64,000 nt of DNA, from assembly GCA_019744975.1 (NCBI GenBank), contig JAIETP010000014.1, forward strand, positions 1-64,000, in the 5' to 3' direction. A model generated the notes under the pieces. That model worked only from the letters and a program-made list of their open reading frames with translations, was not told the origin of the DNA and made no database searches. The first letter of the stretch is position 1; the number at the start of each line of letters is the position of its first letter. Both the position numbers and the translations under genes were made by a program. Below are positions 19,614 through 30,956 of the stretch, piece after piece. The stretch is from Burkholderiales bacterium. GTDB lineage: Bacteria > Pseudomonadota > Gammaproteobacteria > Burkholderiales > SG8-41.

Positions 19614-19778
19614 GAGAACTCCGGAGAAAATGTTGTGATGTGATGCGTGGATTTGGCAATACGTCATGCTACAGACGAGCTACAACCGAGCAACAACCAT
19701 GCCACGAAGAAAAACCATCCGGCCGCAGGACGGACAGCGGCTGCAGCCGGTTGCTGATCCTTCTGTGCGCGTCGATGT

Positions 19779-19804
19779 GGTGCAAAGCGCGGCGGCTTTG
19801 CACC
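19779..19804. other. Perfect 10-bp stem hairpin downstream of the Nif3-like gene
   Basis: ggtgcaaagc-gcggcg-gctttgcacc; no strong U-tract seen. Confidence 0.5.
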
Positions 19805-19824
19805 ATTCAACATCAACCCGGCGG

Positions 19825-20604
19825 CTAAACGGGATTTTCAATGTCGATAAAGCGGTGATTCAGACCAAAACGCTGTGCCAGGTGTTCACCCAGCGCCTGC
19901 ACGCCGTAACGCTCGGTGGCATGGTGGCCGGCGGCGATGTAGGCAACGCCGGATTCGCGCGCGGCATGCACGGTCTGCTCGGAAATTTCGCCGCTGATGT
20001 AGGCATCGACGCCGAGCGCGATCGCCTGTTCGAACAGGCCCTGCGCACCCCCGGTGCACCAGGCGACGCGGCGCAGCGGACGCGCCGGATCGCCAATCAC
20101 CAGAGGCGATCGTGCGATTTTTTTACCGATCAGGTCTGAAAACTGTGACAGCGTAGTGGCAACCGCCGGCGTGCCGTGCATACCGACGTTCTGCTCGCCG
20201 AAACGGCCGGACGGTGTCAGGCCGAGGCGTTGTGCCAACAGGGCGTTGTTGCCGACTTCGGAATGCACATCCAGCGGCAGGTGATAGGCAAAAAGGTTGA
20301 TGTCGTGTTCCAGCAGCAGGCCGATGCGGCGACGGCGCATGCCGGTGATGCGTCCGTCTTCACCGCGCCAGAAATAGCCGTGATGCACGATCAGCGCATC
20401 GGCGCCGGCGGCAAGCGCAGCTTCGATCAGAGCCGCGGATGCGGTGACGCCGGTGACCAGGTTCGCGATTTCGGCGCGCCCTTCCACCTGCAGGCCGTTT
20501 GGGCAATAATCGCGAAAATCAGGGACTTGCAGGTAATCCGCCAGATAAGCGTCGAGCGCAGCGCGTTGCATAAGCTCCCGTTCCACAAGCTTCATTGAAT
20601 TCAT
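19825..20604 (-). CDS. Nif3-like dinuclear metal centre protein (YbgI family)
   Basis: '[16 protein letters not shown]', '[14 protein letters not shown]', '[41 protein letters not shown]'. Exact start uncertain. Confidence 0.88.
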   Translation of the reverse strand: MNSMKLVERELMQRAALDAYLADYLQVPDFRDYCPNGLQVEGRAEIANLVTGVTASAALIEAALAAGADALIVHHGYFWRGEDGRITGMRRRRIGLLLEHDINLFAYHLPLDVHSEVGNNALLAQRLGLTPSGRFGEQNVGMHGTPAVATTLSQFSDLIGKKIARSPLVIGDPARPLRRVAWCTGGAQGLFEQAIALGVDAYISGEISEQTVHAARESGVAYIAAGHHATERYGVQALGEHLAQRFGLNHRFIDIENPV

Positions 20605-20644
20605 CAAACAGAAAACATTGTAACCGCGTCCGCGCGGCCCCTTC

Positions 20645-21811
20645 ATGCGAAAACTCTGGCTTGTATTCTGTCAAACAGCGACCGTCTGCCTGGCTGCGCT
20701 GTTCGTGGTCGGCACGCTGCGCCCCGACCTGCTGAACGGCAACACGCCGCAGGGCGCGGTGATCACCACCGTCAAACAGATGACGGGGGACGGCGCCGCG
20801 CCGCGCGCCGCCTCGTACAGCGATGCCGCGAAAAAAGCGATGCCGGCGGTGGTCAATATTTTCACGTCACAGGCGGTCAAGGCGCAGCAGCGGCATCCGC
20901 TGATGGATGATCCGGTATTCCGTTATTTTTTCGGCGACCAGGCCGAGGCGCAGAGCCAGCCCAGCACCAATCTGGGCTCCGGCGTGATCGTCAGCGAATC
21001 GGGTTACATCCTGACCAACAGCCATGTGGTCGAGGCTGCGGACAGCATCGAGGTCGCGCTGGCGGACACGCGGCGGGTCAACGCCAAGGTGGTCGGCACC
21101 GATCCCGAGTCCGATCTCGCGGTGCTGAAAATCGACCTGCCCAAGCTGCCGGCGATCACCTTCGCCCCGCCCGACGGCGCGCGCGTCGGCGACGTGGTGC
21201 TGGCCATCGGTAACCCCTTCGGCGTCGGGCAGACGGTGACCCTTGGCATCGTCAGCGCGCTGGGGCGCAGCCATCTCGGCATCAACACCTTTGAAAATTT
21301 CATCCAGACCGATGCCGCGATCAATCCCGGCAATTCCGGCGGCGCGCTGGTCGACATCAACGGCAACCTGCTCGGCATCAACACCGCGATTTATTCGCGC
21401 ACCCCCGGCGGCGCGTCACTGGGCATCGGCTTTGCGATCCCGGCCAGCACCGCAAAAACGGTGATGGAACAGATCATCCAGAACGGTTCGGTGCAGCGCG
21501 GCTGGATCGGCGTCGGTGTGCAGGAAATGACCCGGGAAATCGCCGAGTCGTTCAAATTGCCGGGCACGACGCGCGGCGCGCTGATCACCGAAGTATTCCG
21601 CGGCACACCCGCCGACCGCGGCGGCATGAAAGTCGGCGATGTACTGGTTGCCGTCGACGGCAAGACAGTCACCGACTCGTCAACCATGCTCAACCTGATC
21701 GCCGCACTGACCCCCGGCAGCCAGGCCACGCTGCGTGTCATCCGGGAAAGGAAGGAAATCGACCTGAAGGTGACGGTCGGCAAACGGCCGAAACAGCCGC
21801 GCAAAGAATGA
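20645..21811 (+). CDS. Membrane-anchored HtrA-type serine protease (DegS/DegQ-like)
   Basis: TM anchor, '[12 protein letters not shown]', '[10 protein letters not shown]', '[24 protein letters not shown]', one PDZ domain. Confidence 0.93.
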   Translation: MRKLWLVFCQTATVCLAALFVVGTLRPDLLNGNTPQGAVITTVKQMTGDGAAPRAASYSDAAKKAMPAVVNIFTSQAVKAQQRHPLMDDPVFRYFFGDQAEAQSQPSTNLGSGVIVSESGYILTNSHVVEAADSIEVALADTRRVNAKVVGTDPESDLAVLKIDLPKLPAITFAPPDGARVGDVVLAIGNPFGVGQTVTLGIVSALGRSHLGINTFENFIQTDAAINPGNSGGALVDINGNLLGINTAIYSRTPGGASLGIGFAIPASTAKTVMEQIIQNGSVQRGWIGVGVQEMTREIAESFKLPGTTRGALITEVFRGTPADRGGMKVGDVLVAVDGKTVTDSSTMLNLIAALTPGSQATLRVIRERKEIDLKVTVGKRPKQPRKE

Positions 21812-21847
21812 TCACTAAGCCGGTAACCCCGACCGGCGGCTCCAGCG

Positions 21848-21868
21848 GGCTAAGCCGTAGGCTTAGCC
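21848..21868. terminator. Candidate bidirectional hairpin between convergent degS-like and tatC
   Basis: ggctaagcc-gta-ggcttagcc perfect stem; no clear U-tract. Confidence 0.4.
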
Positions 21869-21948
21869 GGCAACAGCGGCCGGCACCTTAATCCGTGGCA
21901 AGTTCGACCGCGAATCCATCTGACCTGGTTTGTGCTTAACCAGCGATC

Positions 21949-22770
21949 TTAGTTGCCGGAACGCGAACGTTCTTCGGCGGCGATACGATCGAGTTCCGCT
22001 TCCTGCGCTGCATCCGACGGTGGGCTGTAGTTTTCCGCAGCATCGCCCTCCTCGCTGCGCGGGCGCGGCGGCACAAACCTCGCTGCGAACAAGCCCAGCT
22101 CGAACAACAGGCACATCGGTATCGCCAGCAGCAGCTGTGACACCACGTCCGGCGGGGTGACTATCGCCGCGATGATGAAGGCAATGACAATGAAATAGGG
22201 CCGGATGTCGCGCAACTGCTGCAGTGTCACGATACCCATGCGCGTCAGCATCACCACCACGATCGGGGTCTCGAAAGTCAGGCCGAAGGCCATGAACATG
22301 GTGAGCACGAAATTGAGATAGTTCTCGATGTCCGGCGCCACCGAAATGCTTTTCGGCGCGATCTGGTTGATGAAGTGGAACACGGTGTTGAATACGAAGA
22401 AATAACAGAACGCGATGCCGATCACGAACAGCACCGTGCTCATCACCACCAGCGGCAGCACCAGGCGCTTTTCGTGGTTGTAGAGGCCGGGCGCGATGAA
22501 CGACCAGGCCTGGAACAGCGTGTAGGGCAGCGTGATCATGAAGGCCACCATCATCGCCACCTTGACCGGCACCAGGAACGGCGTGATCACACCGGTGGCG
22601 ATCATTTTTGCACCTTCAGGCAAAGCGCTCATCATCGGCGTTGCCAGCAGGTCGTAGAGATCGGAGGCAAACGGGATCAGCACCAGCAGCACCAGGCCGA
22701 ACGCGATCAGCGCGCGCAGCAACCGGTCGCGCAACTCGACCAGGTGGGAAATAAAGGTGTCTTCGGTCAC
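21949..22770 (-). CDS. tatC: Sec-independent protein translocase TatC
   Basis: 'FISHLVELRDRLLRALIAFG', 'FGLTFETPIVVVMLTRMGIV', 'RPYFIVIAFIIAAIVTPPDVVSQ'. Confidence 0.95.
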   Translation of the reverse strand: MTEDTFISHLVELRDRLLRALIAFGLVLLVLIPFASDLYDLLATPMMSALPEGAKMIATGVITPFLVPVKVAMMVAFMITLPYTLFQAWSFIAPGLYNHEKRLVLPLVVMSTVLFVIGIAFCYFFVFNTVFHFINQIAPKSISVAPDIENYLNFVLTMFMAFGLTFETPIVVVMLTRMGIVTLQQLRDIRPYFIVIAFIIAAIVTPPDVVSQLLLAIPMCLLFELGLFAARFVPPRPRSEEGDAAENYSPPSDAAQEAELDRIAAEERSRSGN

Positions 22771-22782
22771 TGCGCGTTTCTT

Positions 22783-23142
22783 TTATGCCGGCTTGACAGG
22801 GTCCGGCACGGCGGGAACTTCGGGTGCGGCCGGCGTGGCATCTGCGGTGGCTGCCGGCTTATCGGCCGTAATTTTGTTCATTTCGGTTTCAGCGGACTGG
22901 ACTTCGGCGGTCACCGACTGCTCGACCGAGCGCACGGTGTCCTGCATGCTTGATTGCAGCTTGCGCAGGTCGTCGAGCGCCATTTCGCGGCTGATGTCGG
23001 ATTTCACGTCGTTGACATAACGCTGCATGCGACCGAACAGGTGGCCAACGGTGCGCGCGACCTTGGGCAGTTTTTCCGGGCCAATGACGATCAGCGCCAC
23101 CACGGCAATGACCATCAGTTCGGAGAAGCCGATATCGAACAT
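22783..23142 (-). CDS. tatB: Sec-independent protein translocase TatB
   Basis: 'MFDIGFSELMVIAVVALIVIGPEKLPKVARTVG'. Confidence 0.95.
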   Translation of the reverse strand: MFDIGFSELMVIAVVALIVIGPEKLPKVARTVGHLFGRMQRYVNDVKSDISREMALDDLRKLQSSMQDTVRSVEQSVTAEVQSAETEMNKITADKPAATADATPAAPEVPAVPDPVKPA

Positions 23143-23150
23143 GATGAGGC

Positions 23151-23235
23151 GTGAAGAGTGAAGGGGTGAATGCGTGAAGGGGTGCGACGGGCTCGGGAAA
23201 ATTCCCGGACTTAGCCTTTACCCTTCACCATCAAC
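23151..23235. repeat. Degenerate GTGAAGGG-type octamer repeat between tatB and tatA
   Basis: gtgaaga gtgaaggg gtgaatgc gtgaaggg gtg, followed by tttacccttcaccatcaaccc in opposite sense. Confidence 0.65.
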
Positions 23236-23238
23236 CCG

Positions 23239-23469
23239 TCAGGACTTCGTGGTTTCCTTGCGCGCTTCGCCGTCGATGGTCTGCCCGGTCGAGGGCGGGA
23301 TTTCGGTCTTGGTTTCGGCGGACTTGTCGTCGCCGGATTTCACGCCTTCCTTGAAACCCTTGACCGCACCGCCGAGGTCGGAGCCGATGTTGCGCAGTTT
23401 TTTGGTGCCGAATATCAGAACCACCACCAGCAACACGATCAACCAATGCCAGATGCTGAACGAACCCAT
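23239..23469 (-). CDS. tatA: Sec-independent protein translocase TatA
   Basis: '[42 protein letters not shown]'. Confidence 0.95.
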   Translation of the reverse strand: MGSFSIWHWLIVLLVVVLIFGTKKLRNIGSDLGGAVKGFKEGVKSGDDKSAETKTEIPPSTGQTIDGEARKETTKS

Positions 23470-23541
23470 AACAAGCTCCTCATGATCCGTGCATGTGCAC
23501 GGGGTGGAAATCCATTTGCGCGATATCGCGCCCTGCCGCAG

Positions 23542-23877
23542 TCACGGCCCCTGCTTGCGCGACGCTTTTTCGGCCACGCCGGATACGCCTTCGCGCCGTT
23601 GCAATTCGGCGAGCACATCTTCCGGACCGGCACCATGCCAGGCCAGCAGTACCAGCGTATGAAACCACAGGTCGGCCGTTTCGCGGACCAGGTGCAGTTT
23701 ATCACCCTCCTTCGAGGCAAGAAGCGTCTCCGCCGCCTCCTCCAGCACCTTGCGCAGGATCGCATCCTCGCCCTTGGCCAGCAGGCCGGCGACGTACGAA
23801 CCCGATGCATCGGCGCCCTTGCGCGCGGTGATGGTCTCGCCCAGCCGCAGCAGTATGTCTTTGTCGATGTTGGCCAT
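23542..23877 (-). CDS. hisE: Phosphoribosyl-ATP pyrophosphatase
   Basis: 'SYVAGLLAKGEDAILRKVLEEAAETLLASKEGD', 'VRETADLWFHTLVLLAWHG'. Confidence 0.93.
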   Translation of the reverse strand: MANIDKDILLRLGETITARKGADASGSYVAGLLAKGEDAILRKVLEEAAETLLASKEGDKLHLVRETADLWFHTLVLLAWHGAGPEDVLAELQRREGVSGVAEKASRKQGP

Positions 23878-23884
23878 TACAGTG

Positions 23885-24274
23885 CTACGGTTTCTTGTAA
23901 ATCATTTTGGGATCCTTCAACACCGGATCAACCTCGACCCAGTCGCCGTTGCGCAATTCATGAAAAAAGCAGCTGTGCCGCCCGGTGTGGCAGGCAATGC
24001 CGCCGACCTGCTCGACTTCGAACAGCAATACATCCGTATCGCAATCGAGCCGGATCGACTTCACCTTCTGCACATGACCGGACTCTTCGCCCTTGTGCCA
24101 GAGTTTTTTTCGCGACCGCGACCAGTAATGAGCCTCGCCGGTGGCCGCGGTCTGCTGCAGCGCTTCGCGGTTCACCCACGCGACCGTCAGCACCCGCCCC
24201 GAGCCCGTTTCCTGTGTCACCACCGGGATCAGCCCGTCGACGCCCCAGTGTATGCGGTTCAGCCAGTCTGACAC
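23885..24274 (-). CDS. hisI: Phosphoribosyl-AMP cyclohydrolase
   Basis: '[77 protein letters not shown]'. Confidence 0.96.
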   Translation of the reverse strand: MSDWLNRIHWGVDGLIPVVTQETGSGRVLTVAWVNREALQQTAATGEAHYWSRSRKKLWHKGEESGHVQKVKSIRLDCDTDVLLFEVEQVGGIACHTGRHSCFFHELRNGDWVEVDPVLKDPKMIYKKP

Positions 24275-24374
24275 CCTGTTCTCCTGTTGCCCGGGAAAGC
24301 TGACCCGGAAATTTATAACTATTTGATTTTAATTGTATTTTTATTAAACTTCAAATCAACGCTTCGAGTCCAGC

Positions 24375-25145
24375 TTATAAGCGGACCTCAATACCCCGCT
24401 GCGCCATACGCTCCTTGGCTTGGCGCACCGTGTATTCGCCAAAATGAAAAATGCTCGCGGCGAGCACCGCGTCGGCGTGGCCGATGGTAACGCCGTCGGC
24501 CAGATGGTCGAGGTTTCCGACACCACCGCTGGCGATGATCGGAATATCCAGCGCCGATGAAAACGCACTGGTCAGTTCGAGATCGAATCCGACACGCGTA
24601 CCGTCACGATCCATGCTGGTGAGCAGGATTTCGCCCGCGCCCAGCGCCTGCATTTTCTTGCCCCACTCCACCGCATCCAGTCCCGTGGCCTTGCGACCGC
24701 CGTGGGTATACACCTCCCAGCGCAAGGGTCCGTCTCCGGCAACACGTTTGGCGTCGACGGCGACGACGATGCACTGCGCACCATAACGGCCGCTGGCATC
24801 GGCAACGAGCTGCGGATTCTGCACTGCGGACGTGTTGATGCTGACCTTGTCGGCGCCGGCATTGAGCAGGCGGCGCACATCTTCCACCGAGCGCACGCCG
24901 CCGCCAACCGTCAGCGGTATGAACACTTGTGCTGCGACGGACTCGATGATGTGCAGGATCAGGCCGCGATCATCGCTGCTTGCCGTGATGTCGAGAAAGG
25001 TCAGTTCGTCGGCACCCTGGTCATCGTAGCGGCGCGCGATTTCGACCGGATCACCCGCATCCTTCAGCTCGACAAAATTGACACCCTTGACCACGCGGCC
25101 GGCGGTGACGTCGAGACAGGGAATGATGCGTTTGGCGAGGGACAT
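24375..25145 (-). CDS. hisF: Imidazole glycerol phosphate synthase subunit HisF
   Basis: '[56 protein letters not shown]'. Confidence 0.96.
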   Translation of the reverse strand: MSLAKRIIPCLDVTAGRVVKGVNFVELKDAGDPVEIARRYDDQGADELTFLDITASSDDRGLILHIIESVAAQVFIPLTVGGGVRSVEDVRRLLNAGADKVSINTSAVQNPQLVADASGRYGAQCIVVAVDAKRVAGDGPLRWEVYTHGGRKATGLDAVEWGKKMQALGAGEILLTSMDRDGTRVGFDLELTSAFSSALDIPIIASGGVGNLDHLADGVTIGHADAVLAASIFHFGEYTVRQAKERMAQRGIEVRL

Positions 25146-25152
25146 TGACGGC

Positions 25153-25234
25153 GTGAACGGGTGAACGGGTGAACGGGTGAACGGGTGAACGGGTGAACGG
25201 GTGAACGGGTGAACGGGTGAACGGGTGAACGGGT
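25153..25234. repeat. Tandem octamer repeat (GTGAACGG), about 10 copies
   Basis: Uninterrupted 'gtgaacgg' x10 from 25153 to 25232, immediately upstream of hisF. Confidence 0.95.
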
Positions 25235-25250
25235 ATAACCCCATCACTCC

Positions 25251-25313
25251 CCCTCTCCCCCGTTACCGGGGGAGAGGGCCGGGGAGAGGGGGCTCACTCG
25301 TTCACCCGTTCAC
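25251..25313. repeat. CCCTCTCCC/GGGAGAGGG palindrome plus inverted octamers (cgttcacccgttcac)
   Basis: ccctctcccccgttaccgggggagaggg, then ctcactcgttcacccgttcacttc. Confidence 0.8.
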
Positions 25314-26062
25314 TTCTCACCGCCTTTGGACAGTTTGTCGGCCAGCTTCTGCGCCGCCCTGAAATCCAGCGTGCCCTGGTACACCGCACGGCCGGTAATG
25401 GCGCCGGTGATGCCTTCGGCTTCGACCGCGCAGAGTTTTTTGACGTCTTCGAGATCGGTGATGCCGCCGCTGGCGATCACCGGCACGTTCAACTGCCGCG
25501 CCAGCGCCACCGTGGCTTCGATGTTGACGCCGGTCAACATGCCGTCGCGGCCGATGTCGGTGTAGATCACGGCTTCAACGCCGTAATCCTCGAATTTTTT
25601 CGCCAGGTCAACGACATCATGCCCGGTCATTTTCGACCAACCGTCAACCGCAACCTTGCCGTCCTTGGCATCCAGCGCAACGATGATATGCCCCTGGAAG
25701 GCGGTGCAGGCCTCCTGCAGAAAGCCCGGGGTTTTTACCGCAGCCGTGCCAATGACAATGTAGCTGATGCCGGCGTCGATATAGGCTTCGATGGTGTCGA
25801 GGTCGCGGATGCCGCCGCCCAGCTGCACCGGCAACTCGGTGCCCACCGCCTGGACAATGGCGCGAATCGCCGGCTGGTTCTTCGGCTTGCCGGCCGCGGC
25901 GCCGTTGAGATCAACCACATGCAGGCGACGCGCGCCCTGATCCAGCCATTGTTTGGCCATGGCGCCGGGATCTTCAGAAAATACCGTGGCATCCTTCATG
26001 TCGCCTTGTTTCAGGCGTACACAATGGCCGTCTTTCAGGTCAATGGCGGGAATAATCAGCAT
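25310..26062 (-). CDS. hisA: Phosphoribosylformimino-5-aminoimidazole carboxamide ribotide isomerase
   Basis: '[32 protein letters not shown]', '[31 protein letters not shown]'. Confidence 0.96.
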   Translation of the reverse strand: MLIIPAIDLKDGHCVRLKQGDMKDATVFSEDPGAMAKQWLDQGARRLHVVDLNGAAAGKPKNQPAIRAIVQAVGTELPVQLGGGIRDLDTIEAYIDAGISYIVIGTAAVKTPGFLQEACTAFQGHIIVALDAKDGKVAVDGWSKMTGHDVVDLAKKFEDYGVEAVIYTDIGRDGMLTGVNIEATVALARQLNVPVIASGGITDLEDVKKLCAVEAEGITGAITGRAVYQGTLDFRAAQKLADKLSKGGEK

Positions 26063-26284
26063 GGAATATGAACAAAGTGCGTGAGGGAAAGTGCGGGGAG
26101 GCGCGGCGAATTGCGAAACCGGGTTTGGCCGAAATGAGTGGGCGACAGATAAACCGGATCAAATTGGCATCAGAAGAATGCGTCACAAAAGCCGCGACTA
26201 AAAAGCATTGTTTGTGTGTATGTTCGTCAGGTATTAATCATACTACAGCGGCAGCAATTGCAAGCCGATGATTGCAAGCCGGTT

Positions 26285-26968
26285 TCAGGCCGCTGCCGCC
26301 GCACTGCCATTGGGTGTTGCATGCACCACCGGCTGCCACGCCACAAAGTTCGACAGCAGTTGCAGGCCCGCGGTGTGGCTTTTTTCGGGATGGAACTGCA
26401 CCGCGAACACATTGCCGCGCGCAGCGGCGCAGGCAAAACGGAAGGGATAGGCGCTCCAGCCGGCGACCAGCCCAGGATCGGCGGGCTCCGGATAATAACT
26501 GTGCACAAAATAAAAGCGGCTGCCGTCGGCGATGCCCTGCCACAGCGGATGCGGCATGGCCTGCATCACTTCATTCCAGCCCATGTGCGGCACCTTGAGT
26601 TTTTCTCCCCGCGCATCCACCATCCGCGCCGCCGGAAACCGCCGCACCATGCCGGGCAGCAGGCCGAGGCCGGGGGTGTCACCTTCTTCACTGTGCTCGA
26701 ACAACATCTGCAAACCGATGCAGATGCCGAGGAAGGGTTTGTCGCGCGCGGCATTGATCAGCGCGCCGCGCAGACCACGGGATTCCATTTCTCGCATGCA
26801 GTCGGGCATCGCGCCCTGTCCGGGAAACACCACACGGCCGGCCTTGGCCACATCATCGGGGTTGCCGGTCACCACCACCTTGCGGCCGGGCGCGACATGT
26901 TCGATGGCCTTGGACACCGAACGCAGGTTGCCCATGCCGTAGTCGATTACTGCGATGTCGATGGTCAT
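26285..26968 (-). CDS. hisH: Imidazole glycerol phosphate synthase subunit HisH
   Basis: 'IAVIDYGMGNLRSVSKAIEH', 'PFLGICIGLQMLFEHSEEG', 'VFAVQFHPEKSHTAGLQLLSNF'. Confidence 0.96.
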   Translation of the reverse strand: MTIDIAVIDYGMGNLRSVSKAIEHVAPGRKVVVTGNPDDVAKAGRVVFPGQGAMPDCMREMESRGLRGALINAARDKPFLGICIGLQMLFEHSEEGDTPGLGLLPGMVRRFPAARMVDARGEKLKVPHMGWNEVMQAMPHPLWQGIADGSRFYFVHSYYPEPADPGLVAGWSAYPFRFACAAARGNVFAVQFHPEKSHTAGLQLLSNFVAWQPVVHATPNGSAAAAA

Positions 26969-27056
26969 CGTGAAACTGTCAGCGGATCAGTGTGATGAAA
27001 GCTTGATTCAATGCGTGGGACGCAAGGCAAGGGTCGCGAAGCGCGCCGGAAAAAGC

Positions 27057-27644
27057 TTATAACTTTCCCTTGGTCGACGGCACGCCCTTCACCCGCGGAT
27101 CGAGTTCCACCGCCATGCGCAATGCACGACCGAAGGCCTTGAACAGGGTCTCCACCTGATGATGGGTGTTCGCGCCCTTCAGGTTGTCGAGGTGCAGCGT
27201 GACCTGGGCGTGGTTGACAAAACCCTGGAAAAATTCGCGCACCAGATCAACATCGAATTCACCGACGCGCGCACGCGTGAACTTGCCGGTCATTTCCAGC
27301 CCGGGACGCCCCGAGAGATCGACCACCACGCGTGACAGCGCCTCGTCGAGCGGCACATAAGCGTGGCCGTAACGGCGTACGCCTTTTTTGTCGCCGACCG
27401 CCTTGGCCAGCGCCTGACCGAGCGTGATGCCGATGTCTTCAACCGTGTGGTGGGCGTCGATATGCAGATCACCCTTGGCTTTGACCTCAAGGTCGACCAG
27501 TCCGTGACGTGCAATCTGGTCGAGCATATGGTCGAGGAAAGGCACACCACTGGCGAGTTTGGCGCGGCCACTGCCGTCGAGATTGATCTTGACGGTGATC
27601 TGCGTTTCCTGGGTGTCGCGGGTAATCTGTGCCTGCCGTGCCAT
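27057..27644 (-). CDS. hisB: Imidazoleglycerol-phosphate dehydratase
   Basis: '[47 protein letters not shown]'. Confidence 0.96.
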   Translation of the reverse strand: MARQAQITRDTQETQITVKINLDGSGRAKLASGVPFLDHMLDQIARHGLVDLEVKAKGDLHIDAHHTVEDIGITLGQALAKAVGDKKGVRRYGHAYVPLDEALSRVVVDLSGRPGLEMTGKFTRARVGEFDVDLVREFFQGFVNHAQVTLHLDNLKGANTHHQVETLFKAFGRALRMAVELDPRVKGVPSTKGKL

Positions 27645-27723
27645 GATTGCCTGATCGTTTAGGTAAATCGTTCAGTAACTTGTTGATTACAGAGTATAAA
27701 CGAATTCGCGCTGACCCGCCGCT

Positions 27724-28791
27724 TCAGGCTGGCCCGAGAATTTCACGCAAGGCTTCGACCAGTCCTGCACATTGTTCGTCGGTGCCGACGGTAATGCGCA
27801 TGAATTCGGCAATGCGCGACGGTTTGCGGAAATGGCGGACGATGATGCTGCGTTCGCGCAATTTCGCGGCGATCCCGCCGCCGTCGCGGCCCGGTATTCG
27901 CGCGAATACAAAATTGGCGGCGGACGGCAGCACTTCGAAACCGAGGCCCTGCAGGTCCTGCACCAGCTTTTGTTTGGTAACAATAACCTTGCGGCACATC
28001 GCCTGAAAGTATTCGTCGTCTTCAATCGCCGCGGTGGCGCCGGCCTGGGCAAAACGGTCCAGCGGATAGGAATTAAAACTGTCCTTGACCCGGTTCAGCG
28101 CCTCGATAAAATCGGGGTGGCCGATGGCGTACCCGACGCGCAGCCCTGCCAGCGCCCGCGACTTCGACAAGGTGTGGGTCACCAGCAGCTGCGGATAACG
28201 GCTGACCAGCGGCACCACCGACTCGCCGCCGAAATCGACATAAGCCTCGTCGACCACCACCACTGATCCGCTATTCGCGCGCAGCAGGCGTTCGATTTCG
28301 GCGACCGGCACCAGGCAGCCGGTCGGCGCATTGGGATTCGGAAACACGATGCCGCCATTGGGTTTCAGGTAGTCATCGATAGCGATCTCAAAACCCGCGT
28401 TCAGCGGTACTTGTTCGTACGCAATATCGTAAAGACCGCAGTACACCGGATAAAAACTGTAGGTGATGTCCGGGAACAGCACCGGTTTGTCGTGTTTCAA
28501 CAGGCCGAGGAATACATGCGCCAGCACTTCATCGGAACCGTTGCCGACAAACACATGATCCGGTGTCAGGCCGTGGCGTTTGGCGATCGCGGTGCGCAGC
28601 CGGTCGCTGGCAGGGTCGGGATACAAGCGCAGCGAATCGCCAATTTCGGCGCGCAAAGCCTCCAGCACACGACGGCTGGGGCCATACGGACTTTCATTGG
28701 TGTTGAGCTTGATCAGATTGGCCAGCTTCGGCTGCTCGCCCGGCACATAGGGCGTCAGCCCCTGCACCACCTTGCTCCAGTAAGGATTCAT
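27724..28791 (-). CDS. hisC: Histidinol-phosphate aminotransferase
   Basis: '[21 protein letters not shown]', '[18 protein letters not shown]'; starts at [12 protein letters not shown]. Confidence 0.95.
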   Translation of the reverse strand: MNPYWSKVVQGLTPYVPGEQPKLANLIKLNTNESPYGPSRRVLEALRAEIGDSLRLYPDPASDRLRTAIAKRHGLTPDHVFVGNGSDEVLAHVFLGLLKHDKPVLFPDITYSFYPVYCGLYDIAYEQVPLNAGFEIAIDDYLKPNGGIVFPNPNAPTGCLVPVAEIERLLRANSGSVVVVDEAYVDFGGESVVPLVSRYPQLLVTHTLSKSRALAGLRVGYAIGHPDFIEALNRVKDSFNSYPLDRFAQAGATAAIEDDEYFQAMCRKVIVTKQKLVQDLQGLGFEVLPSAANFVFARIPGRDGGGIAAKLRERSIIVRHFRKPSRIAEFMRITVGTDEQCAGLVEALREILGPA

Positions 28792-28799
28792 CGCGTCAA

Positions 28800-30092
28800 T
28801 CAGGGGCGAAAACGCATCGCGGCCGAACGGGCGTGCGCGGTCAAGCCCTCGCCTTCCGCGAGTTCCACTGCAACCTTGCCGAGTTTCGCGGCACCGGCCT
28901 GCGATACACGAATCACGCTGGAACGTTTCTGGAAATCGTAAACACCCAGCGGCGAAGAAAAGCGTGCGGTGCGTGACGTCGGCAGCACATGGTTCGGTCC
29001 CGCGCAATAATCGCCCAGCGCTTCCGAGGTGTACCGGCCGAGGAATATCGCGCCGGCATGGCGGATTTTCGGCAGCAAGGCCTGCGCATTTTCCACCGAC
29101 AGCTCCAGATGTTCCGGCGCGATGCGGTTGATCAGTGCGCAGGCCTCGTCGAGATCGCGCACCTGAATCAGTGCGCCGCGCCCCTTGAGCGAAGCCTCGA
29201 TCACCGCGCGCCGCGGCATGTCCTGCAATTGCCGCGTGATGCTGGCGGCAACGGCATCAAGATATTTTGCATCCGGCGCGAGCAGGATGGCCTGCGCCAG
29301 TTCATCGTGTTCCGCCTGGGAAAACAGATCCATCGCCACCCAGTCGGGGTCGGTGCTGCCATCGCCGACCACGAGGATTTCCGACGGCCCGGCCACCATG
29401 TCGATGCCGACCACGCCGAACACGCGGCGTTTTGCAGCAGCGACATAAGCATTGCCGGGCCCGACAATCTTGTCCACCTGCGGAATCGTCGCCGTGCCAT
29501 AGGCCAGCGCCGCGACGGCCTGCGCACCACCGATGGTGAATACGCGGTCCACGCCGCAGATCGCCGCAGCCGCCAATACCAGATCGTTTTTTTCTCCGCG
29601 CGGCGTCGGCACCACCATGATGATCTCGGTGACGCCGGCGACTTTCGCCGGCACCGCGTTCATGATCACCGACGACGGATACGCGGCCTTGCCGCCGGGC
29701 ACATACAGGCCGGCGCGGTCGAGCGCGGTGATCTGCTGGCCGAGCTCATTGCCCTCGGCATCGGTGTAGCCCCAGGACTGTGCGCGCTGCCGTTCATGAT
29801 AATCGCGCACGCGTGCGACAGCAGCCTCAAGGGCTTCGCGCCGGACGGCCGGAATACGTTTGAGCGCGGCCTGCAATTCAGTATGGGGGATTTCGAGTTC
29901 AGCCAAGGTGTTTGCGCTGACCCCATCGAATTTCCTGGTGTATTCCAGCACCGCGGCATCACCGCGTGCTTTTACGTCGGCCAGGATTGCAGCGACCGTG
30001 ACATCGACCTGCGGGTCCTGCGCAGCCTCAAACGCCAGCAGCCCGGCAAGCTGCGCGTCAAAATCGGCCTGGGTTGTAGCGAGGCGACGCAT
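28800..30092 (-). CDS. hisD: Histidinol dehydrogenase
   Basis: '[27 protein letters not shown]', '[14 protein letters not shown]', '[23 protein letters not shown]'. Confidence 0.96.
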   Translation of the reverse strand: MRRLATTQADFDAQLAGLLAFEAAQDPQVDVTVAAILADVKARGDAAVLEYTRKFDGVSANTLAELEIPHTELQAALKRIPAVRREALEAAVARVRDYHERQRAQSWGYTDAEGNELGQQITALDRAGLYVPGGKAAYPSSVIMNAVPAKVAGVTEIIMVVPTPRGEKNDLVLAAAAICGVDRVFTIGGAQAVAALAYGTATIPQVDKIVGPGNAYVAAAKRRVFGVVGIDMVAGPSEILVVGDGSTDPDWVAMDLFSQAEHDELAQAILLAPDAKYLDAVAASITRQLQDMPRRAVIEASLKGRGALIQVRDLDEACALINRIAPEHLELSVENAQALLPKIRHAGAIFLGRYTSEALGDYCAGPNHVLPTSRTARFSSPLGVYDFQKRSSVIRVSQAGAAKLGKVAVELAEGEGLTAHARSAAMRFRP

Positions 30093-30103
30093 GATCAGTT
30101 TGC

Positions 30104-30742
30104 CTAGGAAAATACAGCGCGGCCAAAAGCGTCGATCAGCGGCTGGATCTCCGCGCGTTTCAGTTTCAGCGCAGCCTGATTGACGATCAGCCGCGAACTC
30201 ACCTGTGCGATTTCCTCAACCGCCACCAGGTTGTTGGCTTTCAGCGTGCCGCCGGTACTGACGAGATCGACGATGGCATCGGCCAGCCCGGTCAGCGGCG
30301 CCAGTTCCATCGAACCGTAGAGTTTGATCAGGTCGACATGCATGCCTTTGGTCGCAAAGTGTTCACGCGCGGTCTGCACGTACTTGGTGGCGACCTTCAG
30401 CCGCGCGCCCCGGCGCACCGCGCCGGCATAGTCAAAATCCTTGCGCACCGCGACCATCATCCGGCATTTGGCGATTTTCAGGTCGAGCGGTTGATACAAG
30501 CCCGCGCTGCCGTGTTCATCGAGAATGTCCTTGCCGGCCACACCGAGGTCGGCGCCGCCGTATTGCACATACGTCGGCACATCGCTGGCGCGCACGATGA
30601 GCAGGCGCACGTCACGGCGGTTGGTGGCGAGGATCAGCTTGCGTGAGGCCTCGGGATTCTCGCGCGCAACGATGCCAGCGACCTTCAGCAGCGGCACGGT
30701 TTCGTCAAAAATGCGGCCCTTGGAGAGCGCAATGGTGATCAT
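30104..30742 (-). CDS. hisG: ATP phosphoribosyltransferase (short form)
   Basis: '[24 protein letters not shown]', '[32 protein letters not shown]'. Confidence 0.95.
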   Translation of the reverse strand: MITIALSKGRIFDETVPLLKVAGIVARENPEASRKLILATNRRDVRLLIVRASDVPTYVQYGGADLGVAGKDILDEHGSAGLYQPLDLKIAKCRMMVAVRKDFDYAGAVRRGARLKVATKYVQTAREHFATKGMHVDLIKLYGSMELAPLTGLADAIVDLVSTGGTLKANNLVAVEEIAQVSSRLIVNQAALKLKRAEIQPLIDAFGRAVFS

Positions 30743-30912
30743 GGTTGTAGTCAGGCGAAAAGTCAGGCGAAAGATTGCACAAAAAAGTCTGCTGGCGTAC
30801 GCGCGGAAAGTCATGAATTGTAACGTATTTCAGTCGGAAGCCGGGGTGTCCGCGGTTCACGAAACCCGCCTCAGCGGTTACACTTCAGGCTTAATTGCCG
30901 ACCGCCGCCTTC

Positions 30913-30956
30913 ATGACCACCCGCATTTATGACCACCCGCATTAATGACCACCAAT
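30913..30956 (+). repeat. Triplicated start-codon region (16-bp spacing) of the second mlaF-like gene
   Basis: 'catgaccacccgcatt tatgaccacccgcatt aatgaccacc'; ATGs at 30913, 30929 and 30945. Confidence 0.9.

Noticed and set aside
25153-25234. GTGAACGG array as a CRISPR
   Set aside because: Direct 8-bp tandem repeats with no spacers and no cas genes.
25146-25247. N-terminal extension of HisF (PFTRSPVH repeats)
   Set aside because: Translation of the octamer array; the true start [13 protein letters not shown] lies at 25145.
28792-29007. N-terminal extension of HisC
   Set aside because: Overlaps hisD in another frame; HisC homology begins at [11 protein letters not shown].
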